NCBI RefSeq assembly: GCF_011801145.1 | Contig: NZ_CP046172.1 | Coordinates: 5,084,001-5,148,000 of the forward strand | From: Nocardia arthritidis | Lineage (GTDB): Bacteria > Actinomycetota > Actinomycetes > Mycobacteriales > Mycobacteriaceae | Length of the DNA: 64,000 nucleotides | Reading direction: 5' to 3' | In this document: positions 27,052-36,600 of the stretch, one piece after another | Numbering within the stretch: position 1 is the first letter of the stretch | Layout: the number at the start of each line of letters is the position of its first letter | The notes under the pieces: model-generated | Told to the model about the DNA's origin: nothing | What the model saw: only the letters and a program-made list of their open reading frames with translations | The model's database searches: none | Position numbers and translations under genes: made by a program

Positions 27052-27591
27052 CTATTCATGACTCGGAGCGGCATGGGCGGCCGACGGCGCGGTGGCGAGC
27101 GGCGCACCGGTTTCCAACAGAGCCTTGAGATTGTTCATGAGCCCGGGCCAGCCACCGCTGCCTTCGAGTTGGCCGCTGATCGCCCGATACATGACGCTGC
27201 CCGGTTCGAAGCCGTCGTGGGTCACCGTCAGCCGAACCTTGCCGTCGCTCTCGGGTTCGATGTCGAAGGTGACCTTGGTGCGCGGTTCCTTGACGTACTC
27301 GGCGAGTTCCTCATCCGTCCAGCCGAAGCGCATGGCGTGTGCCGGTTGCAGCAGGTGCCAGCTATAGGAAAGAGTTCGATACGGGACGGCCGACAGCACC
27401 ACCTGACCCAGATCCTGAAATTCCTCCTCCGGCATGTTCTGCCATTTCACCGGCGACCCCACCTGCCAATCGGATTGCATGGCGACGCCGAACCAATATC
27501 GGCGGGTGAATTCGGGTTCGGTCAATGCCGCCCACAGCTGTTCAGGTGTCGTCGCGATGCGTGTCGTGTAGGTGAATTCCATGGTGCTCAT
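27052..27591 (-). CDS. SRPBCC/AHSA1-domain protein
   Basis: A 179-aa helix-grip (START-like) protein beginning MSTMEFTYTTRIATTPEQLW, with the AHSA1 pattern of PEFTRRYWFG and late VTHDGFEPGS. The start at ATG 27591 is preferred; 27582 is possible and 27693 would add an unlikely extension. It lies 33 bases upstream of the P450. The family includes stress ligands, polyketide cyclases and CalC, which protects against calicheamicin by self-sacrifice. Proximity to the PKSE cassette makes resistance an attractive guess. Confidence 0.82.
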   Translation of the reverse strand: MSTMEFTYTTRIATTPEQLWAALTEPEFTRRYWFGVAMQSDWQVGSPVKWQNMPEEEFQDLGQVVLSAVPYRTLSYSWHLLQPAHAMRFGWTDEELAEYVKEPRTKVTFDIEPESDGKVRLTVTHDGFEPGSVMYRAISGQLEGSGGWPGLMNNLKALLETGAPLATAPSAAHAAPSHE

Positions 27592-27727
27592 CTTCTTTAC
27601 TTCGATAATGCTGTATAGCGAACTGGTTTCGACTGCCCCAGCCTCGGTCGATACGCTCCGGCGCTGTGGCCGCAACCCGCATCGCGACGTCACCCGCTAT
27701 CCGTACTACTTCACCTGAGAGTTCCCA

Positions 27728-28216
27728 TCAGGGCAGCCGCAGGTTCGGTGGATGCTCGTCCAGCACCACCCGGAGTATGACGTCGTGTTCGAGGGCCGCT
27801 TTCAAAGCGCTGAGCAGATAGGTGAATCCGGCCGTGGAATCCCGGACGCTGTCGATCTGGGCTTGGAGGTCGCCCGTGTACCCGGTCTCGGTGATATGCA
27901 GATACGTGGTGTCGTTTTCATACGGTATCAGCGAGAATTCGACGGTCGTGGGCTTGTCGGGATTGTAATTGTCCCAGGTGAATCGGATTGTGCGGTCGAT
28001 TTCGAATTTCTCGACCCGGATCGTGCGCGCCGCGCCGTACATTTCCCACTCCCAGGTGAGTTCGGCGCCCTCGGCCATCCGGCCGCTGCTCTTCGTGTAC
28101 CAGAATTTGGCGGTTATCGAGGGGTCGGCCAGGGCCTCGAAGACGTCGTGCGGCGGACGGCGGATGAGCATGCCGACATCGACTGACAGCGGTTTGATCG
28201 ACTGCGGTGCAACCAT
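27728..28216 (-). CDS. SRPBCC/AHSA1-domain protein, second copy
   Basis: A 162-aa helix-grip protein (PPHDVFEALADPSITAKFWYT; ending ILRVVLDEHPPNLRLP). ATG 28216 has a near-perfect AGGAGA site six bases upstream and replaces the longer frame from 28273. It is first in the leftward operon SRPBCC-SRPBCC-P450 and diverges from the DUF899 gene. Its function is unknown, with the same CalC-type hypothesis as for its neighbour. Confidence 0.83.
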   Translation of the reverse strand: MVAPQSIKPLSVDVGMLIRRPPHDVFEALADPSITAKFWYTKSSGRMAEGAELTWEWEMYGAARTIRVEKFEIDRTIRFTWDNYNPDKPTTVEFSLIPYENDTTYLHITETGYTGDLQAQIDSVRDSTAGFTYLLSALKAALEHDVILRVVLDEHPPNLRLP

Positions 28217-28423
28217 GGTGTCTCCTGTCACTAAGCGGGTTCGGTAAAGCTTTCGATAGTGTTCGGGATCCACTGTAACGGCGGATGGGTGTCGACGTGG
28301 GCCATTCGATCAGGCGAACGCCGAGTTCCCGGTCATCGCTTGCGGCCCTTGAGGTCTCGGTGCCTTTGCTCTACCTTGAGCAGCGGCACGTTCACTATCC
28401 GAAACCAAGGGAGAAACCCGGTC

Positions 28424-29137
28424 ATGGGTGAGGTGGATGCCGCGGCGATCGAGCCGATGTGGCCCAAGGGCGCGAGCGAGGAGTACATCGCGGCCCGTAT
28501 CGAACTGGCGAAGGCCGAGCGCACGTTGCGCGATCAGATCGAGGAGGTGGCCGCCGCGCGCCGACGGATGCCCACCGGCCGCATCCTCGACGATTACTCC
28601 TTCACCGAGGGCCCGGCCGACCTCGGCAGGAGCGGACCGGTCCGGACCACCAGATTGCGGGAGCTGTTCGGGCAGCACGACACTCTGGTCGTCTACCACT
28701 TGATGTTCCATCCGAACGACGACGAAGCCTGCCCGATGTGCTCGATGTGGGTCGACGGGTTCCAGGGCGTCGCCCATCATCTGGCCCAGCGCACGAGTTT
28801 CGCCGTCATCGCCAAGGCTCCCCTGCCGAAGCTGCGCGGCTGGGCCTTGCGGCGCGGATGGGACGGGCTGCGCATTCTCTCCAGCCACGACACAACTTTC
28901 AATGCCGATCTGAGCGCCGAGCGACCCAACGGTGATCAGCGACCGATGATCAGCGTATTCACCACCGAGGGCGACCAGGTGCGGCACTCTTACACGCTGC
29001 CCGCGAACTTCCTCGACGACGCCCAGCGCGGCATCGATCTGCTGTCCCCGGTCTGGAACGTCCTCGATTTACTGCCCTCCGGCCGAGGCGACTGGTATGC
29101 CGAGAACCATTACGCCGGGCGTGAGCGCCGAGCTTGA
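28424..29137 (+). CDS. DUF899 family thioredoxin-like protein
   Basis: A 237-aa protein with the DUF899 hallmarks FTEGPADL, LVVYHLMF, ACPMCSMWVDG and the C-terminal WNVLDLLPSGRG. The fold is thioredoxin-like and CPMC resembles a redox-active pair, but the biochemical role of the family is not established. ATG 28424 (MGEVDAAA) follows a GGGAGA site. It diverges from the SRPBCC operon. Confidence 0.85.
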   Translation: MGEVDAAAIEPMWPKGASEEYIAARIELAKAERTLRDQIEEVAAARRRMPTGRILDDYSFTEGPADLGRSGPVRTTRLRELFGQHDTLVVYHLMFHPNDDEACPMCSMWVDGFQGVAHHLAQRTSFAVIAKAPLPKLRGWALRRGWDGLRILSSHDTTFNADLSAERPNGDQRPMISVFTTEGDQVRHSYTLPANFLDDAQRGIDLLSPVWNVLDLLPSGRGDWYAENHYAGRERRA

Positions 29138-29365
29138 CACACGCCCGAACAATCGCGAATCTCCTGCGGCACAAGGCGATCGGAGCCCGTCCCGTAATCA
29201 ACTCTGCCACAGCAGCAGCATGAGGCAACCGCCGAAACTCGTTGCGTGAGGGCCGGTCCACGACCATAACCCGGTTACCTCCGACGACCACCGCGAAGCG
29301 ATTGGACGCCACCCTCGGCCCCATCGGTTACGACGGAATCGACCTGGGGATGACCGTCGCTCAGG

Positions 29366-29540
29366 CCAGGGACAGTGGGAAGATCTCGTCAAACAACTTA
29401 CGGGTCGGTAATCGGGCCGGTGAATATCTGGTTTCGGTGTCGAATCGCCGGACGAAAATAAAATTTGCTGCGCCTCGCAATTTCCGCGATATCGTCGAGG
29501 GGAATCCGCGGCCCGCACCCCAAAACCTCTCCTCCCCCGC
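29366..29540 (-). pseudogene. Frameshifted AraC helix-turn-helix relic
   Basis: On the minus strand one frame reads PRIPLDDIAEIARRSKFYF and the next frame continues VRRFDTETRYSPARL. Joined, they match VSLNDLADVARYSKFYFVRR followed by FHAETSWSPARF of the intact AraC protein at 16887-17630. The frameshift falls right after SKFYF, and no start or C-terminal domain remains. The 29138-29668 gap contains nothing else coding; its right part is the leader of the DUF1702 gene. Confidence 0.7.
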
Positions 29541-29558
29541 GGTTCCGGCGAGCCAATA

Positions 29559-29668
29559 GCAACTGAACCGGAGGCTACTTTCTTCGATGAAGTGAGCAAC
29601 GAGGAAGAAGACCGAACCGGGGTCGGATGCCAACCTTGAATGCAGATCCTGCGAAGGAGGGCATGCGG
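29559..29668 (+). promoter_or_regulatory. Leader of the enediyne cassette
   Basis: The stretch gcaactgaaccgg through tgagcaacgaggaag (29559-29607) is conserved at 18008-18057 before the decayed DUF1702 copy, implying it holds promoter or leader signals. AAGGAGG at 29653-29660 serves the start at 29669. Confidence 0.55.
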
Positions 29669-30670
29669 ATGGCTTCGATTCCAGGGCGGTTCCGCCGAAC
29701 GATCTTGACACCGGATATCCGACAGACATTGTTGAAGGTCCGCGGCTTCCCGGCTCGCAATCCGGAGGCCCAACAATGCCTCGAGGTCGCGGGACGAACC
29801 TTCGTGGAAGGATTCGCCGTCGCAGCCGAACAGGGCACGGCGGCCGAGACCGCCGCCATCCTGTCCCGAATCGACAGTGTGCGAAGAGGTTTCGCCTTCG
29901 AAGGCGCGGCGATGGCGCTGGCCATCCGGGACGCTCTTCCGCTGGGGCACAACCATCACCTGTCGGACTTTCGCGCCGTCGCCGATGAGCACATTTACAT
30001 GATCTATGTCGGTGCGGGCTGGGCGCTGGCCAGGCTGCCGCGCCGACTGCACCGTGCCGCGCTGCGCGGGCTCACGGATCCGGTGTTGATCTGGTTGACG
30101 CTGGACGGCTACGGCTTCCACCAAACCTACTTCCGCACAGCGCAATACGTGCAGCGCAAGCATATCGACCGGACGCCGCCCATGGTCACCACCCGCCACC
30201 CGAGCTATGCGCCGCGGGCAATCGATCAGGGCATCGGACGTGCCCTGTGGTTCGTCTCGGGCGCCGATCCTGATCTGGCCCGTAGGTTGATCGAGGAATT
30301 CCCGGAACCGCGCCGCGCCGACCTGTATGCCGGACTCGGGCTGGCCGCCACCTATGCCGGCGGCGCGACCACGGACGAACTGCGCACACTATGCGAGGGC
30401 GCGACCGAATACCGTCGCTGTCTCGGTCAGGGCGCGGTCTTCGCCGCCGAGGCCCGCGCGCGGGCCGGAATCATATGCCCCGCAACACGATCCACGCTGC
30501 GGACGATCACCGGACTCGACGTCGGCACTGCTTCCGAAATCGCCGTCGCCACCCGCCCGGCGAGCCACACCGTCGACGGTCGGGTCGGCTTCGAGGTCTG
30601 GCGGGAACGGATCCGGCGGCAATGCCGCACCGCCGCGGCGTCGACGACTCAGACGGGAGCCGAATCGTGA
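29669..30670 (+). CDS. DUF1702 protein, enediyne cassette UNBL/E3-type
   Basis: A 333-aa protein of the DUF1702 family, one of the five genes (UNBL, UNBV, UNBU, PKSE, TEBC) that travel with enediyne polyketide synthases. Typical segments are RRGFAFEGAAMALAIRDAL, GAGWALARL, DGYGFHQTYF and GIGRALWFVSGAD. Its biochemical role is not settled. I set the start at ATG 29669, eight bases after AAGGAGG, instead of ATG 29627. The next gene starts inside its stop codon (GTGA overlap), so the cassette is one operon. Confidence 0.85.
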   Translation: MASIPGRFRRTILTPDIRQTLLKVRGFPARNPEAQQCLEVAGRTFVEGFAVAAEQGTAAETAAILSRIDSVRRGFAFEGAAMALAIRDALPLGHNHHLSDFRAVADEHIYMIYVGAGWALARLPRRLHRAALRGLTDPVLIWLTLDGYGFHQTYFRTAQYVQRKHIDRTPPMVTTRHPSYAPRAIDQGIGRALWFVSGADPDLARRLIEEFPEPRRADLYAGLGLAATYAGGATTDELRTLCEGATEYRRCLGQGAVFAAEARARAGIICPATRSTLRTITGLDVGTASEIAVATRPASHTVDGRVGFEVWRERIRRQCRTAAASTTQTGAES

Positions 30671-32643
30671 AGGTGCGCACCAAACTTCTTGTTCCCACGC
30701 TCGGCGCGGTGCTCTTGCTGCTGTCCATCTTCCTGATCGGACGCGCGCAGGTCACCACCCCGGATCCGGCGCAGGTCGCCGCGGGCTACCGGCTCGACCC
30801 CATGCCGATCGCCATGCCGCCCGGCTACGATCAGATGCCGAAACACACTGTGCGTCAGGTGAATCCGGCATACCAGAATCTGCGCTCCTGGATCTCCTCG
30901 GTCGGGGCGTCGATCGCGATCAACGACCTCGTCGGGCACGGGCGATCCGACGGCATGTGCATCGTCGACACCCGCACCGACGCGGTGGTGGTGACCTATG
31001 CCCCCACCGCGCCCGCGACCGACCGCTTCACGCCGTTCACCCTCCGGCCGGATCCGCTCATCGTGGATTCGACGATGGCGCCGATGGGTTGCGCCCCAGG
31101 CGATTTCACCGGTGACGGGCAGATGGACCTGCTCGTGTACTACTGGGGCCGCACGCCGATCATCTTCCAGCACAACGCCGTTACCACCCTTTCCGCCGCG
31201 GCCTATACCCCGGTGGAGGTCGTCCCGTCGGGCAGCACCCGCGATCGCTACAACGGCGAATTATGGAATACCAACGCCATTTCCATCGCCGACTTCGACG
31301 GCGACGGGCACCCCGACCTGGTATTCGGCAATTATTTCCCGAATTCCGGTGTGCTCGATCCGAACGGGCATCCCGATGTCGTCATGAACGATTCCATGTC
31401 CAATGCCAGGAACGCGGCGGGCGAGCGCGTATTCCGTTGGGCGGGAAACGATCCCGCCGGGCATCCGACTTATTCCGAGCAGAAGGACGCGGTTCCCGTC
31501 GAGGACGCCACCGGATGGACGCTCGCGCTCGCGTCGGGCGATCTCACCGGTGATCTGCTCCCCGAACTGTATATCGCCAACGACTTCGGCCACGATCATC
31601 TGCTCTACAACCAGTCGGCGCCGGGCCGCATCCGCTTCGGCGCCGCGACCGGCCGGCGCACCTGGACCACCCCCAAATCCTTTGTCCTCGGCAATGATTC
31701 GTTCAAGGGGATGGGCGTCGATTTCGCGGATCTGTATCAGCGCGGGAAATTCGACATGCTCGTCAGCAATATCGACACCCCGTGGGGACTGCAGGAAAGC
31801 AATTTCGTGTGGCGCAACGACGCGGCGAGCCCCGGGGAAATGCGCGACGATCTCGCGGCGGGCGAGGCGCCGTTCTCCCAGCAGGCCCAGCAACTCGGGC
31901 TGGCCTGGACGGGCTGGTGCTGGGATGTGAAGGCCGCCGACCTGCGCAATTCGGGGAACCTCGACGTCTTGCAGACCGCGGGATTCGTCCAGGGCAACGA
32001 CGCCGACAACCGGTGGGCCTGGCTGCAAGAGCTCGCGACGAGTAACGATGTGCTGCTGCACAATCCGGAGTTGTGGCCGCGGGTGACGCCCGGCGACGAT
32101 ATCGCGGGCAGGCACACCATGGCCCTGTACGCCAAGGGCGGCGACGGCAAATATGTCGATATCACCGCGCAGGCCGGTACCGACGCGGCCATACCGACGC
32201 GCGGCATCGCCGTCGCCGACACCACCGGCACCGGAATGCTCGATTTCGCGGTCGCCAGGCAGTGGGGTCCGCCCGCCTTCTTCGCCAACCATTCGCCGAA
32301 TCCGGGCAGGCCGCTCGAGCTGCGGCTCTACCGGCCGACCCAAACCTCCAGTGCCCCAGTGGTACTCGGCCAGCCCGCCTACAACGCGGCCGTCACGGTG
32401 CGCACCGCCGACGGAAAGACCATGCGCGGCCAGCTCGACGGCGGCAGCGGGCACAGCGGCAAACGCGGTTTCGACGTGCACTTCGGCCTCGGCGCCGCCG
32501 CCGGTCCGGCGACCGCCGAAATCGAATGGCTGGACACCACCGGCGGCCGCCACCAGCAGACCCTCCAGCTCAGCCCGGGCACCCACGCGCTGATGCTCAC
32601 CGACACCGCCACCGAGATCGCCAAGGAGGTCACCGCGCCATGA
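30667..32643 (+). CDS. Enediyne cassette UNBV/E4-type secreted FG-GAP/ASPIC protein
   Basis: A 658-aa exported protein. An N-terminal signal/anchor covers residues 7-24. FG-GAP-like repeats with calcium-type motifs follow (DFTGDGQMDLLVY, DFDGDGHPDLVFG, DLTGDLLPELYIANDFG). An ASPIC/UnbV domain lies near the C terminus (FDVHFGLGAAAGPATAEIEW). UNBV homologues accompany every enediyne PKS cassette but lack an agreed function. GTG 30667 has GGGAG upstream. The gene overlaps both neighbours by four bases. Confidence 0.87.
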   Translation: MKVRTKLLVPTLGAVLLLLSIFLIGRAQVTTPDPAQVAAGYRLDPMPIAMPPGYDQMPKHTVRQVNPAYQNLRSWISSVGASIAINDLVGHGRSDGMCIVDTRTDAVVVTYAPTAPATDRFTPFTLRPDPLIVDSTMAPMGCAPGDFTGDGQMDLLVYYWGRTPIIFQHNAVTTLSAAAYTPVEVVPSGSTRDRYNGELWNTNAISIADFDGDGHPDLVFGNYFPNSGVLDPNGHPDVVMNDSMSNARNAAGERVFRWAGNDPAGHPTYSEQKDAVPVEDATGWTLALASGDLTGDLLPELYIANDFGHDHLLYNQSAPGRIRFGAATGRRTWTTPKSFVLGNDSFKGMGVDFADLYQRGKFDMLVSNIDTPWGLQESNFVWRNDAASPGEMRDDLAAGEAPFSQQAQQLGLAWTGWCWDVKAADLRNSGNLDVLQTAGFVQGNDADNRWAWLQELATSNDVLLHNPELWPRVTPGDDIAGRHTMALYAKGGDGKYVDITAQAGTDAAIPTRGIAVADTTGTGMLDFAVARQWGPPAFFANHSPNPGRPLELRLYRPTQTSSAPVVLGQPAYNAAVTVRTADGKTMRGQLDGGSGHSGKRGFDVHFGLGAAAGPATAEIEWLDTTGGRHQQTLQLSPGTHALMLTDTATEIAKEVTAP

Positions 32644-33656
32644 CAACGCTCATCCGCAGACGCATCACAGGCGAGCAGGGGTCAACCGTCGCCGCGACCA
32701 ACGGCGCCCGGCCGAAACCCGAAGCGGCAGTGCGGGATATCCGCTATCTCGCACTGCGGAACTTCGCGATCTCGCTCAGCGCGCTGAATATCGTCGGCTA
32801 CACCCTGCTCGGTTTCGAACAACCACCGCTGTGGCCGATCCTGGCGATTCTGTCGGCCTATGCGATCGACCTGGTTTTCGAAACCCTCACCGCGTGGTCG
32901 CGCGCCACCTCGCCCAGATACCTGGGACGCGGGGCGCGTGGCGTATACGAATTCCTGTTGCCCGCCCATATCACCGCGCTCGCGGTGAATATGCTGCTGT
33001 ACGCCAACAATCAGTTCTGGCCGATCCTTTTCGCCGTGGCCGCCGCGATCACCAGCAAGTACGTCTTCCAGGCGCCATTCGGCGGGCGAATGCGGCATTT
33101 CATGAACCCGTCCAACTTCGGGATCACCTTGGCGCTGCTGTGTTTCAGCACCTGGATCAGTGTCGCGCCGCCGTATGAATTCGGCGAGAACATCAACACG
33201 ATGTTCCGGATCGCGGTCCCGTTCATTCTGGCCATCGCGGGCACGCTCATCAATGCCACGCTGGTGCGGCGGATTCCGCTGATCGTCGGCTGGCTCGGCG
33301 GGTTCGTCATCCAGGCGATCGTGCGGCACGAACTGTTCGATGTCGCGCTGTTCGCCGCGCTGGGCACGATGACCGGCACCGCGTTCATCCTGTTCACCAA
33401 TTACATGATCACCGATCCGGGTACCACGCCGTTTCCGGCGAAGGCGCAGTTCATGTTCGGTGCGTCCGCCGCGACCGTATACGGGCTGCTGATGGTGTTC
33501 AACGTCGTCTACACGCTGTTCTTCGCGGTGACCATCGTGTGCGCGATCCGCGGGACATACGCGTGGATCGCGCACTGGGTGCGGGCCGCCCGCAAGGCCC
33601 GGCTCCGAGCCGAGCCCGCGCCGGAGTTGGTGCACGCCGCCGTCCAGCGGGTCTGA
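32640..33656 (+). CDS. Enediyne cassette UNBU/E5-type membrane protein
   Basis: A 338-aa integral membrane protein with about eight hydrophobic segments and RnfD/NqrB-like features (FQAPFGGRMRHFMNPSNFGI; FTNYMITDPGTTPFPAKAQ). UNBU proteins are part of the conserved enediyne warhead cassette. Their role (electron transfer or transport) is unproven. The ATG overlaps the UNBV stop (ATGA). The PKSE gene starts four bases after its stop. Confidence 0.87.
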   Translation: MTTLIRRRITGEQGSTVAATNGARPKPEAAVRDIRYLALRNFAISLSALNIVGYTLLGFEQPPLWPILAILSAYAIDLVFETLTAWSRATSPRYLGRGARGVYEFLLPAHITALAVNMLLYANNQFWPILFAVAAAITSKYVFQAPFGGRMRHFMNPSNFGITLALLCFSTWISVAPPYEFGENINTMFRIAVPFILAIAGTLINATLVRRIPLIVGWLGGFVIQAIVRHELFDVALFAALGTMTGTAFILFTNYMITDPGTTPFPAKAQFMFGASAATVYGLLMVFNVVYTLFFAVTIVCAIRGTYAWIAHWVRAARKARLRAEPAPELVHAAVQRV

Positions 33657-33660
33657 ACCG

Positions 33661-36600
33661 ATGGCTCGACTGGCAATCGTCGGCATGGCCTGCCGCTTTC
33701 CCGATGCGGCCAACCCCGCCGAGCTCTGGGAGAACGTGCTCGCCGGACGGCGCGCATTCCGGCCGATACCGGATGTGCGGTTGAACGCGGCCGATTATTA
33801 CGACGGTGATCCCGCCGCGGCCGATCGGCACTATGCGACGCACGCCGCGGTGATCGAGGGCTGGACCTTCGATCGGGCCCGACATCGGGTCGCCGCCAAC
33901 GTTTTCCGATCCACCGATATCGCCCACTGGCTCACCCTCGACACCGCGGCGGCCGCACTCGACGACGCCGGACTGCCCGCGGGCGAGGGCCTCGACCGGG
34001 CGCGCACCGGCGTCATCCTCGGCAATACGCTCACCGGCGATATGTCCCGGGCGAACCTCATGCGGCTGCGCTGGCCGTATGTCCGGCGCACCCTCACCGG
34101 CGCGCTGCATCGCCGGGGTTGGCAGGCCGAGGAGATCGCGGATTTCCTCGACGAGTACGAGGCCGACTACAAGGCGCCGTTTCCCGAGATCACCGAGGAC
34201 ACCCTGGCGGGCGGGCTGGCCAACACCATCGCCGGGCGGATCTGCAACCATTTCGATTTCGGCGGTGGCGGATTCACCGTCGACGGGGCCTGTTCGTCGT
34301 CACTGCTCGCGGTCGCGCAGGCGGGTGACGCCCTGGTCACCGGTCAGCTCGATGCGGCGCTCGTCGGCGGCGTCGACCTCTCGATCGATCCGTTCGAACT
34401 CATCGGTTTCGCCAAGACGAAGGCGCTGTCGAGTTCGGGCATGCGCGTCTATGACGAGCTGTCCAACGGTTTCTGGCCGGGCGAGGGTTGCGGGGTGATC
34501 GTGCTGCTGCGCGCCGAGGACGCGGATTCCCTTGGCCTGCGGACATATTCGACGATCGCCGGCTGGGGTGTGTCCTCGGACGGCCGCGGCGGTATCACCC
34601 GTCCCGACCGCGACGGGCATCTGCGCGCGATCGAGCGCGCGTACCGGATGGCCGGCTTCGGCATCGATACCGTCGACTATCTCGAGGGCCACGGCACCGG
34701 CACGGCCGTCGGCGACCGCACGGAACTGGAGGCATTCGATCGGGCGCTGGCGACACGACACGACCGGCGGCCGGTCGCGCTCGGCACGATCAAAGGCAAT
34801 GTCGGACATACCAAAGCGGCGGCCGGTATCGCGGCGCTGATCAAAGCGGCGCTTGCCGTGCATCGCGGCACCATTCCGCCGGTCACCGGGACCGAGCGAG
34901 CGCATCCCGTCCTCACCGATTCGAATCGCATCTACCTCCCCGAGACGGCGACGCCGTGGCCGCGCCCCGAACACCCGCGCCGCGCCGGAGTGTCGTCGCT
35001 GGGTTTCGGCGGCATCAACACCCACGTCGTGGTGGAAAGCGGGCAACCGGCGCGACCGCTGCCCCGATCGCTCGACACCCGGCTCGCACACAGCGCCCAG
35101 GATGCCGAACTGCTCGTGCTCTCGGCGGCGACGCCGGCACAGTTGCAGACCCGGCTGCGCGAGGTCGCGGGCCTCGCGGCGCGCTGTTCGTTCGCCGAAC
35201 TCGGTGATCTGGCCACCGAGCTGATCAACGCCGACGCCGAATTGCCGGTCAGGGCGGCCGTCGTCACCGATGCGCGCCAGGCCGCGCGCCGACTGACCGA
35301 ACTCGCCGACGCGCTCGCGGCGGGCGAGCAGCGCCGGTTCGCGCCGGAGCGCGGCCAATTCCTCGGCGCGCGAACCGAATCCGAGCCACGCATCGGATTG
35401 CTGTTCCCGGGACAGGGCGCACCCGGACAAGGCGACGGCGGTGCGCTCGCCCGCCGGTTCACCACCGTGGCCGATCTGTACCGGCAGGTCGGCGTCCGGG
35501 ACGCGGGTGCGGCGACCGAGGACGCGCAACCGCGCATCATCACCGCGGAGCTGGCCGGGCTGCGCCTCCTCGATGCCGCCGATGTGCACGCGGCCGGCTG
35601 TGTGGGGCACAGCCTCGGCGAACTCGCCGCCCTGCACTGGGCCGGTGTCTTCGACGAGATCGAGGTGGTCCGCACGGCGGCCTTCCGCGGCCGGGCGATG
35701 CAGCGCGCGGCCACCACCGAAACCGGTGCCATGGCGACGATCCGGACGTCGGCCGAGCGCGTCACGCCGCTCGTCAACGACAGCCCGGTGGTGATCGCCG
35801 GATACAACGGACCCCAGCACACCGTGATCGCCGGTCCGGCCGATGCCGTCGACGCCGTGCTCGTCACCGCGCGGGCCGCCGGTCTGCACTGTCAGATGCT
35901 GCCCGTTTCGCATGCGTTCCATTCCCCATTGGTCGCACCCGCCGCGCGGGCCATCCGGGACTATCTCGACCAGATCGAGCTCGGCCGGATCAAGCGGCCG
36001 GGGATGTTCTCGACCGTCACCGGGGGCCCGCTCGAACCCGGCACCGCGGTCACCGAGTTGCTCGAGCGTCAGGTGCGCGCGCCGGTTCGGTTCGCGGCCG
36101 CGCTCTCCCAGCTCGCCGCGGGCTGTGATCTTTTGATCGAGGTCGGTCCCGGCCGGTCGCTGACGACGCTCGCCGCCGACACCTGTCCGATGGTTCCGAT
36201 CGTCGCCATGGAGACCGACGGCAATTCCGTCGCGGGCGCGCTGCGCACGCTGGCCGCCTGCTACGCCTTCGGCGCGCGTCCCGATCTGCGGACCACCACC
36301 GCCGACCGCTTCCACCGCGCCTTCGCACTCGACAAACAGTTCGTCTTCATCGAAAGTCCCTGTGAGCGCGCGCCGGACGACTCGCAGCTGCGCCGGGCCC
36401 GGACCACACGGCCGCAGTCCGTCGAAAATGCTTCCGCCGCAACGGATGTCACCTCGTCGTTCGATATGCTGCGCGAACTCATCGCGGCCAGAGCCGAACT
36501 GGCGGCCGAGGACATCACCCCGAATCTGCGCCCGATGGACGACCTGCACATGAGCAGCATCACCATCACCCAGCTCGTCGCGGACGCGGCACAGCGAGTC

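Noticed and set aside
32073..32640. Upstream extension of the UNBU frame to 32073
   Set aside because: It overlaps the C-terminal part of UNBV; the ATG at 32640 gives the family's length and a 4-base coupled start.
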